NCBI GenBank assembly: GCA_002938115.1
Contig: PTKD01000039.1
Location: 1 to 12,004, forward strand
Direction: 5' to 3'
From: Alphaproteobacteria bacterium MarineAlpha9_Bin7
GTDB taxonomy: Bacteria; Pseudomonadota; Alphaproteobacteria; UBA7887
Length of the DNA stretch: 12,004 nucleotides
The position numbers were made by a program, and so were the translations under genes. Positions within the stretch are counted from its first letter, which is position 1; each line of letters opens with the position of its first letter. Below the pieces are notes generated by a model. That model worked only from the letters and a program-made list of their open reading frames with translations. It searched no databases and was not told where the DNA came from. Below are positions 1-6,724 of this stretch, piece by piece.

Positions 1-1
1 T

Positions 2-667
2 CGCCTGCTACGGCTGCTCCAAAATGGTAGCACAATTGCATTAGTTTGCGACGCCGGGACACCCCTTATCTCGGACCCGGGATACCGGTTGGTGAGGGAG
101 ACTATTGCTGCAGGAATATCGATAATTCCAATTCCCGGGCCTTCCGCCCCACTTGCAGCTCTTGTAGTATCGGGCTTACCAAGTAACAGGTTCCTATTTG
201 TTGGATTTCTGCCATCCACGGGAGTCGCCCGTATAAATACGCTACATGAGCTTTGCGATCTGCCATCAACTTTGTTGTTCCTAGAGAGTCCTCGCCGACT
301 GGCGGCCACCTTGCAGAACATGTTGGATGTCTTTGGCGAGCGAGAAGTCGCGGTAGCTCGAGAACTCACAAAAATCCACGAGGAAATCTCCCGCGGTCTA
401 TTAACGGAACTCACATCTCATTACCGGGACAAAGCGGCAGCAGGAGTAATTGTCCGAGGTGAAGTGGTGATCGTGGTAGCGCCGCCCGCAAAAACCCAAA
501 ACGACATCTTGGATCAAGCCCGTATTGGAGAACCAGATAAACTGCTCGGGGCAGCCCTTAAAAGCATGGGCACTAAGGAAGCGGCAGAAACAGTTGCGCG
601 CGCCACTGGCCTTAGCCGACGGAAGCTTTATGCGCGAGCCCTATTGTTAATAAACGCTCGAGATTGA
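2..667 (+). CDS. rsmI: 16S rRNA 2'-O-ribose C1402 methyltransferase RsmI (5' end outside window)
   Basis: The frame is open from base 2, so the gene starts left of the window; 221 C-terminal residues are visible. RsmI uses S-adenosylmethionine to methylate the 2'-OH of C1402 in 16S rRNA in the cytoplasm. The visible part begins just before the family signature: ALVCDAGTPLISDPGYRLV at visible residues 13-31 is the SAM-binding region of the tetrapyrrole-methylase fold. PGPSAP, GLPSNRFLFVGFLP and the ARELTKIHEE block follow in the usual order. The C-terminal tail (LSRRKLYARAL) matches the small helical domain that ends RsmI proteins. Typical members are about 280-300 residues, so roughly 60-80 are missing at the edge. 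A TTG at 89 could be mistaken for a start, but the signature lies upstream of it. No overlap with the next gene; 206 bp follow. Confidence 0.95.
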   Translation, partial: RLLRLLQNGSTIALVCDAGTPLISDPGYRLVRETIAAGISIIPIPGPSAPLAALVVSGLPSNRFLFVGFLPSTGVARINTLHELCDLPSTLLFLESPRRLAATLQNMLDVFGEREVAVARELTKIHEEISRGLLTELTSHYRDKAAAGVIVRGEVVIVVAPPAKTQNDILDQARIGEPDKLLGAALKSMGTKEAAETVARATGLSRRKLYARALLLINARD

Positions 668-873
668 AACGGGAATAGCGTCGCCAATCCCAAAATTATT
701 GGGCCTTGCTATAAACAGAATATTCAAGGCGGGTAAACTCTTTACCTAAATGCTTCTTGCACTACGCACCAAGTTCGGCGCATGTTTTACGCCGCTTAGT
801 GGTGTACGAGCCGCTTGTATTTTGTGGGCTATCCATGCGCCAACGACGGCCCACCATACTACATGGGACGCAT
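668..873. other. Intergenic spacer between rsmI and the BON-domain gene
   Basis: No supportable gene lies here. A perfect 6-bp inverted repeat (GCCTTG at 703-708, CAAGGC at 725-730) encloses a 16-base AT-rich loop, but no T-run follows, so it is at best a weak terminator or an operator-like site. In-frame TTG (757) and ATG (835) codons could extend the next protein upstream, but the extension has no secretion signal or family character. I saw no convincing -35/-10 pair. Confidence 0.4.
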
Positions 874-1506
874 ATGATTTCCGTAAGCAAGAAAACACTG
901 CCATACATGAGCCCGATCACAGCGATGTTGTGTGGCGTTATCCTTGTATTTCAATGTGCCTGCACACCCGTAGGTACAGCGATCGGAGCAAGTGCAAGAG
1001 CAGGCATTGCTTTAGCAGAGGAAAGACCGATAAACACTTTGATAAACGACACTGCTATTATGGTGGAAGTCAACACACGACTATTATCGGCGTCATTTGA
1101 AGAGTTGTTTTGGACCGTTAATACTATCGTTTTTGAGGGCCGGGTGTTGCTAACAGGTTGGGTTGCGACCAACGCTCTTCGCGACCAGGCAAACGAAATA
1201 GTGTGGACAATAGATAGTGTGCGCGAAGTGCTCAATGAACTGAACGTAGGCGAGGGGGGCAATATAGCCGACACAGCGAGAGACAAATTAATCACAGCCT
1301 CGCTGCGCAGTAAAATTCTTGGTGATCAAAAAGTCGCTGGCATCAACTACAAAATCAACACACACAACCGCGTCATTTATTTAATTGGAGTTGCCCGCAC
1401 CCAAGACGAGCGTAACCTGGTGATCGCACACGCTCGTGAGGTCAGATATGTTCGTGAGTTAGTAAACTATGTTTTGCTAATTGAAGACCCGCGCCGAGCC
1501 GAGTAG
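874..1506 (+). CDS. Two-BON-domain envelope protein, probable lipoprotein
   Basis: The 210-residue protein has a basic N-terminus (MISVSKKT), a hydrophobic segment at about residues 17-29 and a cysteine at 30 followed by TPVGTAIGA, the pattern of an exported lipoprotein. Two BON domains follow, at about 58-126 and 132-203; the second contains the recognisable INYKINTHNRVIYLIGVA strand-turn-strand. BON proteins (OsmY/DolP-like) bind phospholipid surfaces in the periplasm and support outer-membrane integrity. Here that role is inferred from family only. The lipobox is imperfect (QCAC, where L-A-G-C would be usual), so lipidation is less certain than export. The start at 874 is preferred because GGGA at 865-868 lies 5 bases upstream and the signal sequence begins there; ATG 907 is an alternative. 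A BON gene between rsmI and gshB is a common alphaproteobacterial arrangement. Confidence 0.85.
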   Translation: MISVSKKTLPYMSPITAMLCGVILVFQCACTPVGTAIGASARAGIALAEERPINTLINDTAIMVEVNTRLLSASFEELFWTVNTIVFEGRVLLTGWVATNALRDQANEIVWTIDSVREVLNELNVGEGGNIADTARDKLITASLRSKILGDQKVAGINYKINTHNRVIYLIGVARTQDERNLVIAHAREVRYVRELVNYVLLIEDPRRAE

Positions 1507-1521
1507 CCTTCCGGCCCCGAC

Positions 1522-1533
1522 GGAGGATGGAGG
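1522..1533 (+). promoter_or_regulatory. Ribosome binding site of gshB
   Basis: Two GGAGG-type cores occur in tandem (1522-1526 and 1529-1533). The second is 6 bases from the ATG at 1540, an ideal spacing, and fixes that start over the in-frame ATG at 1549. Confidence 0.7.
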
Positions 1534-1539
1534 TCGTTA

Positions 1540-2481
1540 ATGGGTTTTATGGTCGCCATACAAATGGACCCGATCGAGAATATCGATATCTCCGCTGATT
1601 CGACCTTCGCAATCGCCCTAGAAGGTCAGGCGCGTGGCCATAAGTTATTCCATTATCTACCTCACGCCCTCACGTTTGCGTCCGGTCATCTGAGCGCCAG
1701 AGCCCACAGTCTCGAGTTACGCCCAAAGGCTGGAGACCACTATTCGTTCGGGCCCGAGGAAGTCCTCGACCTTTCAAAGGTCGACGTGATCCTCATGCGT
1801 CAAGATCCACCGTTCAACATGGCGTATATCACCACTACGCATCTCTTGGAACATGTCCAACCTGAGACCCTTGTAGTCAACGACCCGGTTGCGGTGCGCA
1901 ATGCGCCCGAAAAACTGCTCGTCACGAAGTTTCCGGACCTGATGCCGCCGACAATAATTACCTCGGACGGCAACTCTGTGACGAAATTTCGAGCGGAACA
2001 CCGGGATATTGTTATAAAGCCGTTATTTGGAAATGGCGGCGCTGGTGTGTTCCATCTAGGCCCCAACGACGAAAATTTAAGTGCTTTGGTCGAAATGTTT
2101 AATAACACCTGGCAAGAACCAATGATGGTGCAGCGGTACCTCCCAGAGGTCCGAGTTGGTGACAAAAGAATTATATTAATAGACGGCGAAGCAGCGGGCG
2201 CCATAAATCGAGTGCCGCCCTCAGGTGAAGCGCGCGCCAACATGCACGTGGGCGCGCAAGCAGAGCCTGCAGATTTAACGGATCGAGAACGCGAAATTTG
2301 CAGCGTCATCGGCCCACTCCTAAAAAATCAGGGGCTTATCTTCGTGGGAATTGACGTAATCGGAGGTTACCTAACCGAGATCAATGTCACGTCCCCGACG
2401 GGTCTTCAAGAGTATGAGCGCTTTACTGGGACTTCGTTGTCAGCCCGTATTTGGGAATCGATTGAGGCGCGATTCCAATAA
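1540..2481 (+). CDS. gshB: Glutathione synthetase
   Basis: A cytoplasmic ATP-grasp ligase that joins gamma-glutamylcysteine and glycine to give glutathione, the second step of the pathway. At 313 residues it is the usual length. The N-terminal domain carries MDPIENIDISADSTFAIALE (residues 9-28) and VILMRQDPPFN (83-93), both close to E. coli GshB. The ATP-grasp part shows DIVIKPLFGNGGAGVF (156-171, phosphate-binding lysine and glycine-rich loop), VGDKRIILIDGE (206-217) and GLIFVGIDVIG...LTEINVTSPTG (265-288), which holds the metal-binding E and N residues. It lies 33 bp after the BON gene on the same strand and may share its transcript. The downstream neighbour is convergent, with only 26 bp between stop codons and no clear terminator. 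gshA is not in the window. Confidence 0.97.
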   Translation: MGFMVAIQMDPIENIDISADSTFAIALEGQARGHKLFHYLPHALTFASGHLSARAHSLELRPKAGDHYSFGPEEVLDLSKVDVILMRQDPPFNMAYITTTHLLEHVQPETLVVNDPVAVRNAPEKLLVTKFPDLMPPTIITSDGNSVTKFRAEHRDIVIKPLFGNGGAGVFHLGPNDENLSALVEMFNNTWQEPMMVQRYLPEVRVGDKRIILIDGEAAGAINRVPPSGEARANMHVGAQAEPADLTDREREICSVIGPLLKNQGLIFVGIDVIGGYLTEINVTSPTGLQEYERFTGTSLSARIWESIEARFQ

Positions 2482-2507
2482 AACATTGAGTTTGCACCAC
2501 GACGATG

Positions 2508-3305
2508 TCAAGGCCTCATGGTGAGGGTTAAACCACCATCCACGATCAGTTCTATGCCAGTGATGTATCGGGATTCATCAGAAGCCAAAAACACCGCCGA
2601 GTTTGCAACGTCCCACGCATCTCCCATCTTTCCCATTGGGCAAAGAGCATCACGTTCAGCGATCATCGCGTCGACATCCTCATAGGCCCCGGACACGGCA
2701 CCCCTGATGAGGGGAGTATCCATAAGGCCAGGTAATATTGCATTACAGCGAATGTGGTTTTTGGCGTATTGGGTCGCGATACTCCGGGTAAACGCGTTGA
2801 CAGCACCTTTTGAGGCCGAATAGGAAACACAGGGGTAACCAAGGGAAAAGAACGAAGCGATCGACGACACGTTAATGACCGACCCATCCCCGGCCTCAAC
2901 CATATGTGGCAAAACATTCCTGCAGGTTAGATACATGCTCTTCACGTTAACATCTATTAACCTGTCCCAATTTTCTTCTTGTATTTTTTCGGGACCGCCC
3001 GGCTCAACAATGCCCACATTGTTATGGAGCACATCAATGTGGCCGTAAGCCTCCATACACGCCGATACTAACTGGGCCACCGCATCACTATCTGTCACGT
3101 CAGCTCTGAAGACGACGCAGTCACCCCCTTCCTCGTTGATGATTACTCCAGTTTCATTGACGGACTCGAGATTTATGTCCACCGCAAACACTCGCGCGCC
3201 CTCACGCGCAAATTGGACCGCACAGGCTTTCCCGTTGCCCCAACCTGGTCCCGACGACCCAGCACCCGTGATAATTGCAACCTTGCCTTCTAGTCTTTTA
3301 CGCAT
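2508..3305 (-). CDS. Short-chain dehydrogenase/reductase (SDR) family oxidoreductase
   Basis: A classical SDR of 265 residues with a Rossmann fold for NAD(P)(H). Visible motifs are a glycine-rich loop TGAGSSGPGWGNG (13-25, longer than the usual TGxxxGIG), D43 ending beta-2 (favours NAD over NADP), NNVG at 95-98 in place of NNAG, and the catalytic tetrad N120, S148, Y162 and K166 (YSASK). A C-terminal ITGIELIVDGG typical of the family follows. The substrate cannot be named. The start at 3305 is chosen because GAGG lies 6 bases upstream; ATG 3317, four codons earlier, has no good ribosome binding site. The gene follows the HIT gene on the same strand after 149 bp, so it could be transcribed separately or by read-through from the his operon. 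Nothing in the sequence ties it functionally to histidine or glutathione synthesis. Confidence 0.93.
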   Translation of the reverse strand: MRKRLEGKVAIITGAGSSGPGWGNGKACAVQFAREGARVFAVDINLESVNETGVIINEEGGDCVVFRADVTDSDAVAQLVSACMEAYGHIDVLHNNVGIVEPGGPEKIQEENWDRLIDVNVKSMYLTCRNVLPHMVEAGDGSVINVSSIASFFSLGYPCVSYSASKGAVNAFTRSIATQYAKNHIRCNAILPGLMDTPLIRGAVSGAYEDVDAMIAERDALCPMGKMGDAWDVANSAVFLASDESRYITGIELIVDGGLTLTMRP

Positions 3306-3307
3306 AT

Positions 3308-3315
3308 CCCACCTC
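3308..3315 (-). promoter_or_regulatory. Ribosome binding site of the SDR gene
   Basis: On the minus strand GAGGTGGG stands just before the ATG at 3305, with GAGG 6 bases away. It overlaps the codons of the longer alternative start at 3317 and argues for the shorter protein. Confidence 0.6.
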
Positions 3316-3454
3316 ATAGCCGAGCACTAATCACCTAGATTCCGACCTAATGCCAAAGGGGAAAAAGGCTGACCTCCGACCCCCAAACAAAATGCTTGGG
3401 CCTCACCCATACGGACTACTGCGCCTGATCTCCACGGCAAGCAGCTTTCTCTCC

Positions 3455-3823
3455 TTAATGCGGCGGCCTGACTCCTCCAAGTTTTCGGCCACCAAATATA
3501 TGGCTGTGAAAATGCAAAACTTCCTGATTCGCGTCTGCTCCGCAATTGGTAACTACACGATAGCCGGTCCCAGCAACACCGAGTTTTCTCGCTACCGCAC
3601 CGACAGCGCGAACGTACGCTGCCAACTCCGCATCACTCGCACGCTCGGAGAAATCATCGATCGATATGTACGCACCTTTAGGAATCACCAACACGTGAAC
3701 TGGTGTGAGTTTGCCGATGTCGTGAAAAGCCAACACATGTTCATCCTCGTAGACCTTCTCGGCAGAAATTTCCCCCTTCAGTATGCGTGCAAAAACATTT
3801 GTGTTGTCATAAGTCATGGCCAT
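3455..3823 (-). CDS. HIT-family (HINT-like) nucleotide hydrolase/transferase
   Basis: A 122-residue histidine-triad protein. The N-terminal NVFARILKGEISAEKVYEDE and HVLVIPKGA segments are typical of HINT-branch proteins, which hydrolyse purine nucleoside phosphoramidates and acyl-AMPs. The triad is H104-F-H106-S-H108 inside QEVLHFHSHIFGGRKLG. H106 is the expected nucleophile, and serine replaces the usual hydrophobic residue between the last two histidines. The gene is the last close member of the his operon, 49 bp after hisE. A HIT gene directly after hisE is common in alphaproteobacteria, but its physiological substrate there is unknown. The first ATG (3823) is followed by a second two codons later (3817); neither has a strong ribosome binding site. 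Confidence 0.93.
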   Translation of the reverse strand: MAMTYDNTNVFARILKGEISAEKVYEDEHVLAFHDIGKLTPVHVLVIPKGAYISIDDFSERASDAELAAYVRAVGAVARKLGVAGTGYRVVTNCGADANQEVLHFHSHIFGGRKLGGVRPPH

Positions 3824-3872
3824 TGCTCTTGATTATTATTTCCCTTTCCCGGAGCCTCCGCAGACACACCTA

Positions 3873-4202
3873 TTAACCTTTCCCAGCCTTTTTAGCGTTT
3901 AGACCCGAAATACCCTCACGACGACTAAGTTCGGCATAAATGTCGGCTGGGGTCAGCCCTTTATCGGCCCACAACACCATCAAATGGAACAAAAGATCGG
4001 CGCTTTCCGAGATCAGTTCGTTTTTGTCATTGCTCAGCGCCGCGAGAACAGTTTCGATCGCCTCCTCTCCGACCTTCTGTGCAATTCGAGATGTGCCCGA
4101 CTTAAATTGCTGGGCAACATAAGATTCCTCTGGATCGTGTCCACGGCGACTTAGAATGACGGAAAACAATCGATCCAATATCACTCCACCAGGATCAGCC
4201 AT
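3873..4202 (-). CDS. hisE: Phosphoribosyl-ATP pyrophosphohydrolase HisE
   Basis: Second step of histidine synthesis: removes pyrophosphate from phosphoribosyl-ATP to give phosphoribosyl-AMP, the substrate of HisI. The 109-residue protein is an all-alpha MazG-like hydrolase. GTSRIAQKVGEEAIE (36-50) and ESADLLFHLMVLW (66-78) carry the conserved acidic metal ligands. The start at 4202 is chosen because its ATG sits in the overlap ATGGCTGA with the hisI stop, and GGAG lies 7 bases upstream. An ATG at 4220 would add six residues of no family character. The 8-base overlap implies translational coupling to hisI, which fits consecutive steps in the pathway. HisE is a separate protein here, not fused to HisI as in enterobacteria. 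Confidence 0.96.
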   Translation of the reverse strand: MADPGGVILDRLFSVILSRRGHDPEESYVAQQFKSGTSRIAQKVGEEAIETVLAALSNDKNELISESADLLFHLMVLWADKGLTPADIYAELSRREGISGLNAKKAGKG

Positions 4203-4578
4203 AAAGTTGCTCCGGATCAATCAAAACTTCACGTGTCCGCGTAGTGCCATTTTCCTTAGCCGACGTAAAGAAACAACTCCGTCTCCCCGTGTGACAAGCG
4301 ACGCCTATTTGGTCAACCAACGCCAGTAGCGTGTCCCCATCACAGTCTATACGCATTTCCACTAGGCTCTGCACTTGACCTGACAGCTCGCCCTTGCGCC
4401 AGAGCGTGCCGCGGCTGCGTGAAAAATAGCAAAGACGGCCTGAGGCAAGGGTCTCGCTCACAGCTTCTAAATTCATCCAAGCCAGAGTCAAAACCTCACC
4501 CGAATCGTGTTGCTGCGTTATGACGGGAACTAGGCCATCTTCGTTGAACCGAACCAAATCAAGAAATTTATCGCTCAT
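4195..4578 (-). CDS. hisI: Phosphoribosyl-AMP cyclohydrolase HisI
   Basis: Third step of histidine synthesis: opens the adenine ring of phosphoribosyl-AMP to give ProFAR, the substrate of HisA. It is a 127-residue metalloenzyme. Visible signatures are LTLAWMN (30-36), SRSRGTLWRKGE (54-65), the acidic cluster D78-C79-D80-G-D82, and ACHTGRRSCFF (94-104). C79, C95 and C102 are the expected zinc ligands, and the aspartates should bind magnesium. The start at 4578 (MSDKFLDLVRF) matches the family; an ATG at 4611 would add a cysteine-rich stretch of no family likeness. The gene is separated from hisF by 128 bp, the only sizeable gap inside the cluster, and overlaps hisE. Confidence 0.96.
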   Translation of the reverse strand: MSDKFLDLVRFNEDGLVPVITQQHDSGEVLTLAWMNLEAVSETLASGRLCYFSRSRGTLWRKGELSGQVQSLVEMRIDCDGDTLLALVDQIGVACHTGRRSCFFTSAKENGTTRTREVLIDPEQLYG

Positions 4579-4592
4579 GGTGTTTTTTCCAT

Positions 4593-4606
4593 CACAACAG
4601 GTTGTG
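4593..4606. repeat. Short inverted repeat upstream of hisI
   Basis: CACAAC-AG-GTTGTG is a perfect 6-bp inverted repeat around a 2-base centre, 15 bases before the hisI start within the 128-bp hisF-hisI gap. As DNA it has the form of a dimeric-protein operator; as RNA it could only form a short stem. No matching promoter elements were seen nearby, so its role is open and it may be chance. Confidence 0.3.
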
Positions 4607-4706
4607 CCCATGCGCGGAGCAACAGATTAAAAATCTCATGTCATCAACCTCTAAATCGTTACCGCTCATATCATGACCCGACCGAGCAGGTCTGCCACCC
4701 CCTTAT

Positions 4707-5474
4707 TCACAGTCTCACCGACAGCCCCGCCCGGTGCATGTGCTCCTTGGCTTGTCTCACGGAGTATGTGCCAAAGTGGAATATAGAGGCAGCAAGAACG
4801 GCGTTCGCATGCCCATCTCGAGCAACTTCCACTAAGTGATCAAGATTACCAGCCCCACCCGAGGCAATTACGGGAACCGTAACCATATCCGCAACGGCTC
4901 GTGTTAAGGCCAAATCAAAACCAATCTTCGTGCCATCTCTATCCATGGAGGTCAGTAAAATTTCGCCGGCACCAAGGCGGGTTATGCGTCCAGCCCAGTC
5001 CAGAACATCGATCCCCGTCGACTCCCGCCCACCGTGCGTAAATACCTCCCACTGTCCCGGCTTACAAGCCTTTGCATCAATGGCTACAACAATACACTGC
5101 GCCCCGAATTTAGCTGCTGCTGAAGCAACGAGTTCGGGCTCGATCACCGCTGCAGTGTTAATGCAAACTTTGTCTGCACCAGCCATTAGAAGCTTACGAA
5201 TGTCCTCTATACTTCGTACCCCGCCCCCCACGGTCAGGGGCATGAAACAGGCGTCGGCCGTTCTTGCAACGACATCGAGAATTATATCACGGCGATCGCT
5301 GGAGGCGGTGATGTCCAGAAAGCAAAGTTCGTCTGCACCGGCCGCATCGTATACGCCTGCCTGCTCAACTGGGTCTCCCGCGTCAATCAAGTTCACAAAA
5401 TTTACTCCCTTAACCACGCGGCCATCGCTAACATCGAGACACGGAATAATGCGGGTCTTAAGTGTGCTTTTCAC
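4707..5474 (-). CDS. hisF: Imidazole glycerol phosphate synthase cyclase subunit HisF
   Basis: HisF takes ammonia released by HisH and PRFAR from HisA to make imidazole glycerol phosphate plus AICAR. The 255-residue (beta-alpha)8 barrel is full length. RIIPCLDVSDGRVVKG (8-23) contains catalytic D14, and VVAIDAK (129-135) contains catalytic D133. MPLTVGGGVRS (78-88), HGGRESTGID (147-156), TSMDRDGTKIGFD (175-187) and VIASGGAG (202-209) are the phosphate-binding and loop motifs. The start codon is GTG at 5474, in a GTGA overlap with the hisA stop, so translation is probably coupled. HisF acts with the HisH encoded three genes upstream in the same operon. Confidence 0.98.
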   Translation of the reverse strand: MKSTLKTRIIPCLDVSDGRVVKGVNFVNLIDAGDPVEQAGVYDAAGADELCFLDITASSDRRDIILDVVARTADACFMPLTVGGGVRSIEDIRKLLMAGADKVCINTAAVIEPELVASAAAKFGAQCIVVAIDAKACKPGQWEVFTHGGRESTGIDVLDWAGRITRLGAGEILLTSMDRDGTKIGFDLALTRAVADMVTVPVIASGGAGNLDHLVEVARDGHANAVLAASIFHFGTYSVRQAKEHMHRAGLSVRL

Positions 5475-6196
5475 GTTGACACCAACTCCAGCGCAGCATC
5501 CATATCCAACCGACCATCGTAAAGAGCTCGCCCGGAAATCACACCAATGACACCATCCGGCTCAAGTTCCTTGACCGCGCGTAAATCTTCCAGAGAAGCT
5601 ACACCACCAGAAGCGATCACCGGCGTAGAAACACTCTTTGCAAAAACTTCAGTGGCGGCGGTATTGACTCCAGTCATAGCGCCATCGCGGTTAATATCGG
5701 TGTAAATAATCGCTGCAACGCCGGCGTCCTCGAACCGACGGCCAAGCTCTAAATCCGATATATCCGACTGCTCAACCCATCCCTGAACTGCCACTCTGCC
5801 TGCCCGTCCATCAATACCAACAGCAATCCGTCCTGGAAAAACACGGCACGCATGCTTAACCAGAGCGGGATCATGCAACGCTGCCGTGCCAAGTATAACC
5901 CGCTCTATGCCAGCCTCCAGCCAAGTCTCTACCGAATTAAGGTCCCGTATGCCACCACCCAGCTGTATCCGCATTTTGGAGGCAGCAACAATTTCTCCCA
6001 CAACATTTCCGTTAACTGCACGCCCTTCAATTGCCCCATTTAGATCCACCACATGCAGCCACTCGAAACCCGCAACAGAAAAAGCACGAGCCTGGCGCAC
6101 CGGGTCGTCAGAAAATACTGTCGCCGTGGCCATATCGCCTTGGAAAAGGCGCACGCAGGTCCCGTCTTTTAGATCTATCGCCGGAAATAGGATCAT
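5471..6196 (-). CDS. hisA: ProFAR isomerase HisA
   Basis: Converts ProFAR to PRFAR by an Amadori rearrangement, feeding HisF. The 241-residue (beta-alpha)8 barrel is the usual length. MILFPAIDLKDGTCVRLFQGD (1-21) contains catalytic D8. QLGGGIRD (78-85), AVGIDGRAG (125-133, with catalytic D129), YTDINRDGAMTGVN (165-178) and VIASGGVAS (193-201) show the two-fold repeated half-barrel phosphate sites shared with HisF. The stop overlaps the hisF GTG start. Upstream, the GNAT gene ends 9 bp before the ATG. The protein is HisA, not the bifunctional PriA of actinobacteria, because the neighbourhood is purely histidine biosynthesis and no trp genes are present. Confidence 0.97.
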   Translation of the reverse strand: MILFPAIDLKDGTCVRLFQGDMATATVFSDDPVRQARAFSVAGFEWLHVVDLNGAIEGRAVNGNVVGEIVAASKMRIQLGGGIRDLNSVETWLEAGIERVILGTAALHDPALVKHACRVFPGRIAVGIDGRAGRVAVQGWVEQSDISDLELGRRFEDAGVAAIIYTDINRDGAMTGVNTAATEVFAKSVSTPVIASGGVASLEDLRAVKELEPDGVIGVISGRALYDGRLDMDAALELVST

Positions 6197-6205
6197 GGTT
6201 AGAAA

Positions 6206-6724
6206 CTAGATTAAGTCCTTGACGTAAAAATATCCCGCTACCAACTCACCATTAACCATATGATACTTGTTAAGCGTTCCCCACCGCTGATACCCGCACC
6301 CTTCATATAGATCTATGGCTCTTGCCTGCGTTGCCCGCACATCTAGTCTCATCACACTCAGCGCCGCTTCTTTAGCGCCTTGCTCGGCCGCCTCCAGAAG
6401 CATTTTGGCCAAGCCATGCCCACGCGCCCAAGGAACCACGAAATGTGTGTCTATAGAGGCTGAGAAAATCCCGGCTTCAAAATTGGGTGCCGGCTTCAAT
6501 AATTGGATTGAGCCACCGACTGTGCCGTCAAGCCTGCCGATAAACAGATCGCGTTCGGGTACGAGCAGTACGCCCTTCCAATAGGCCTCAAGCCTTTGGT
6601 GTGACGGCGGCCGTACCCAGCCGAAACCAATGCCATCACGAATAGCTTCTTCGGTCGCATCACACAAATCCACAAGATCCCCACGCCTCAGTTCCTCGGA
6701 CAATGCCACTGTAAGGTCCGGCAT
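6206..6724 (-). CDS. GNAT-family N-acetyltransferase inside the his operon
   Basis: A 172-residue GCN5-related N-acetyltransferase by sequence. The acetyl-CoA pyrophosphate loop is RGHGLA (residues 101-106), preceded by the strand THFVVPWA and followed by a helix (KMLLEAAEQGAK). The motif-B region RLDVRATQARAIDLYEGCGYQRWGT (126-150) is typical of the family. The substrate cannot be read from sequence. The start at 6724 is inferred from a TAATG junction with the hisH stop, suggesting termination-reinitiation. An ATG at 6736 would add four residues and overlap hisH by 13 bases; neither has a clear ribosome binding site. The gene lies between hisH and hisA and is surely co-transcribed with them, yet no acetylation step exists in the histidine pathway. 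It may modify a metabolite or protein, or simply be a passenger. Confidence 0.9.
   Translation of the reverse strand: MPDLTVALSEELRRGDLVDLCDATEEAIRDGIGFGWVRPPSHQRLEAYWKGVLLVPERDLFIGRLDGTVGGSIQLLKPAPNFEAGIFSASIDTHFVVPWARGHGLAKMLLEAAEQGAKEAALSVMRLDVRATQARAIDLYEGCGYQRWGTLNKYHMVNGELVAGYFYVKDLI

Noticed and set aside
757..873. N-terminal extension of the BON protein from TTG 757 (or ATG 835)
   Set aside because: The extension has no family likeness and would bury the secretion signal about 60 residues inside the protein; ATG 874 has a ribosome binding site.
3382..3400. Hairpin CCCAA...TTGGG after the HIT gene as a rho-independent terminator
   Set aside because: The stem is only 5 bp with a 9-base loop, and no T-run follows directly on the minus strand.
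3350..3832. 160-codon plus-strand open frame
   Set aside because: It is antisense to the HIT gene, whose family motifs are clear; the plus-strand translation has no recognisable domain.
4625..4637. AGATT-AAA-AATCT inverted repeat in the hisF-hisI gap
   Set aside because: It is AT-rich, has a 3-base loop and is short enough to arise by chance; no T-run or GC stem supports a terminator.
4930..5550. 206-codon plus-strand open frame
   Set aside because: It lies antisense across hisF and the end of hisA, both unmistakable; its Ser/Pro/Thr-rich translation is typical of a shadow frame.
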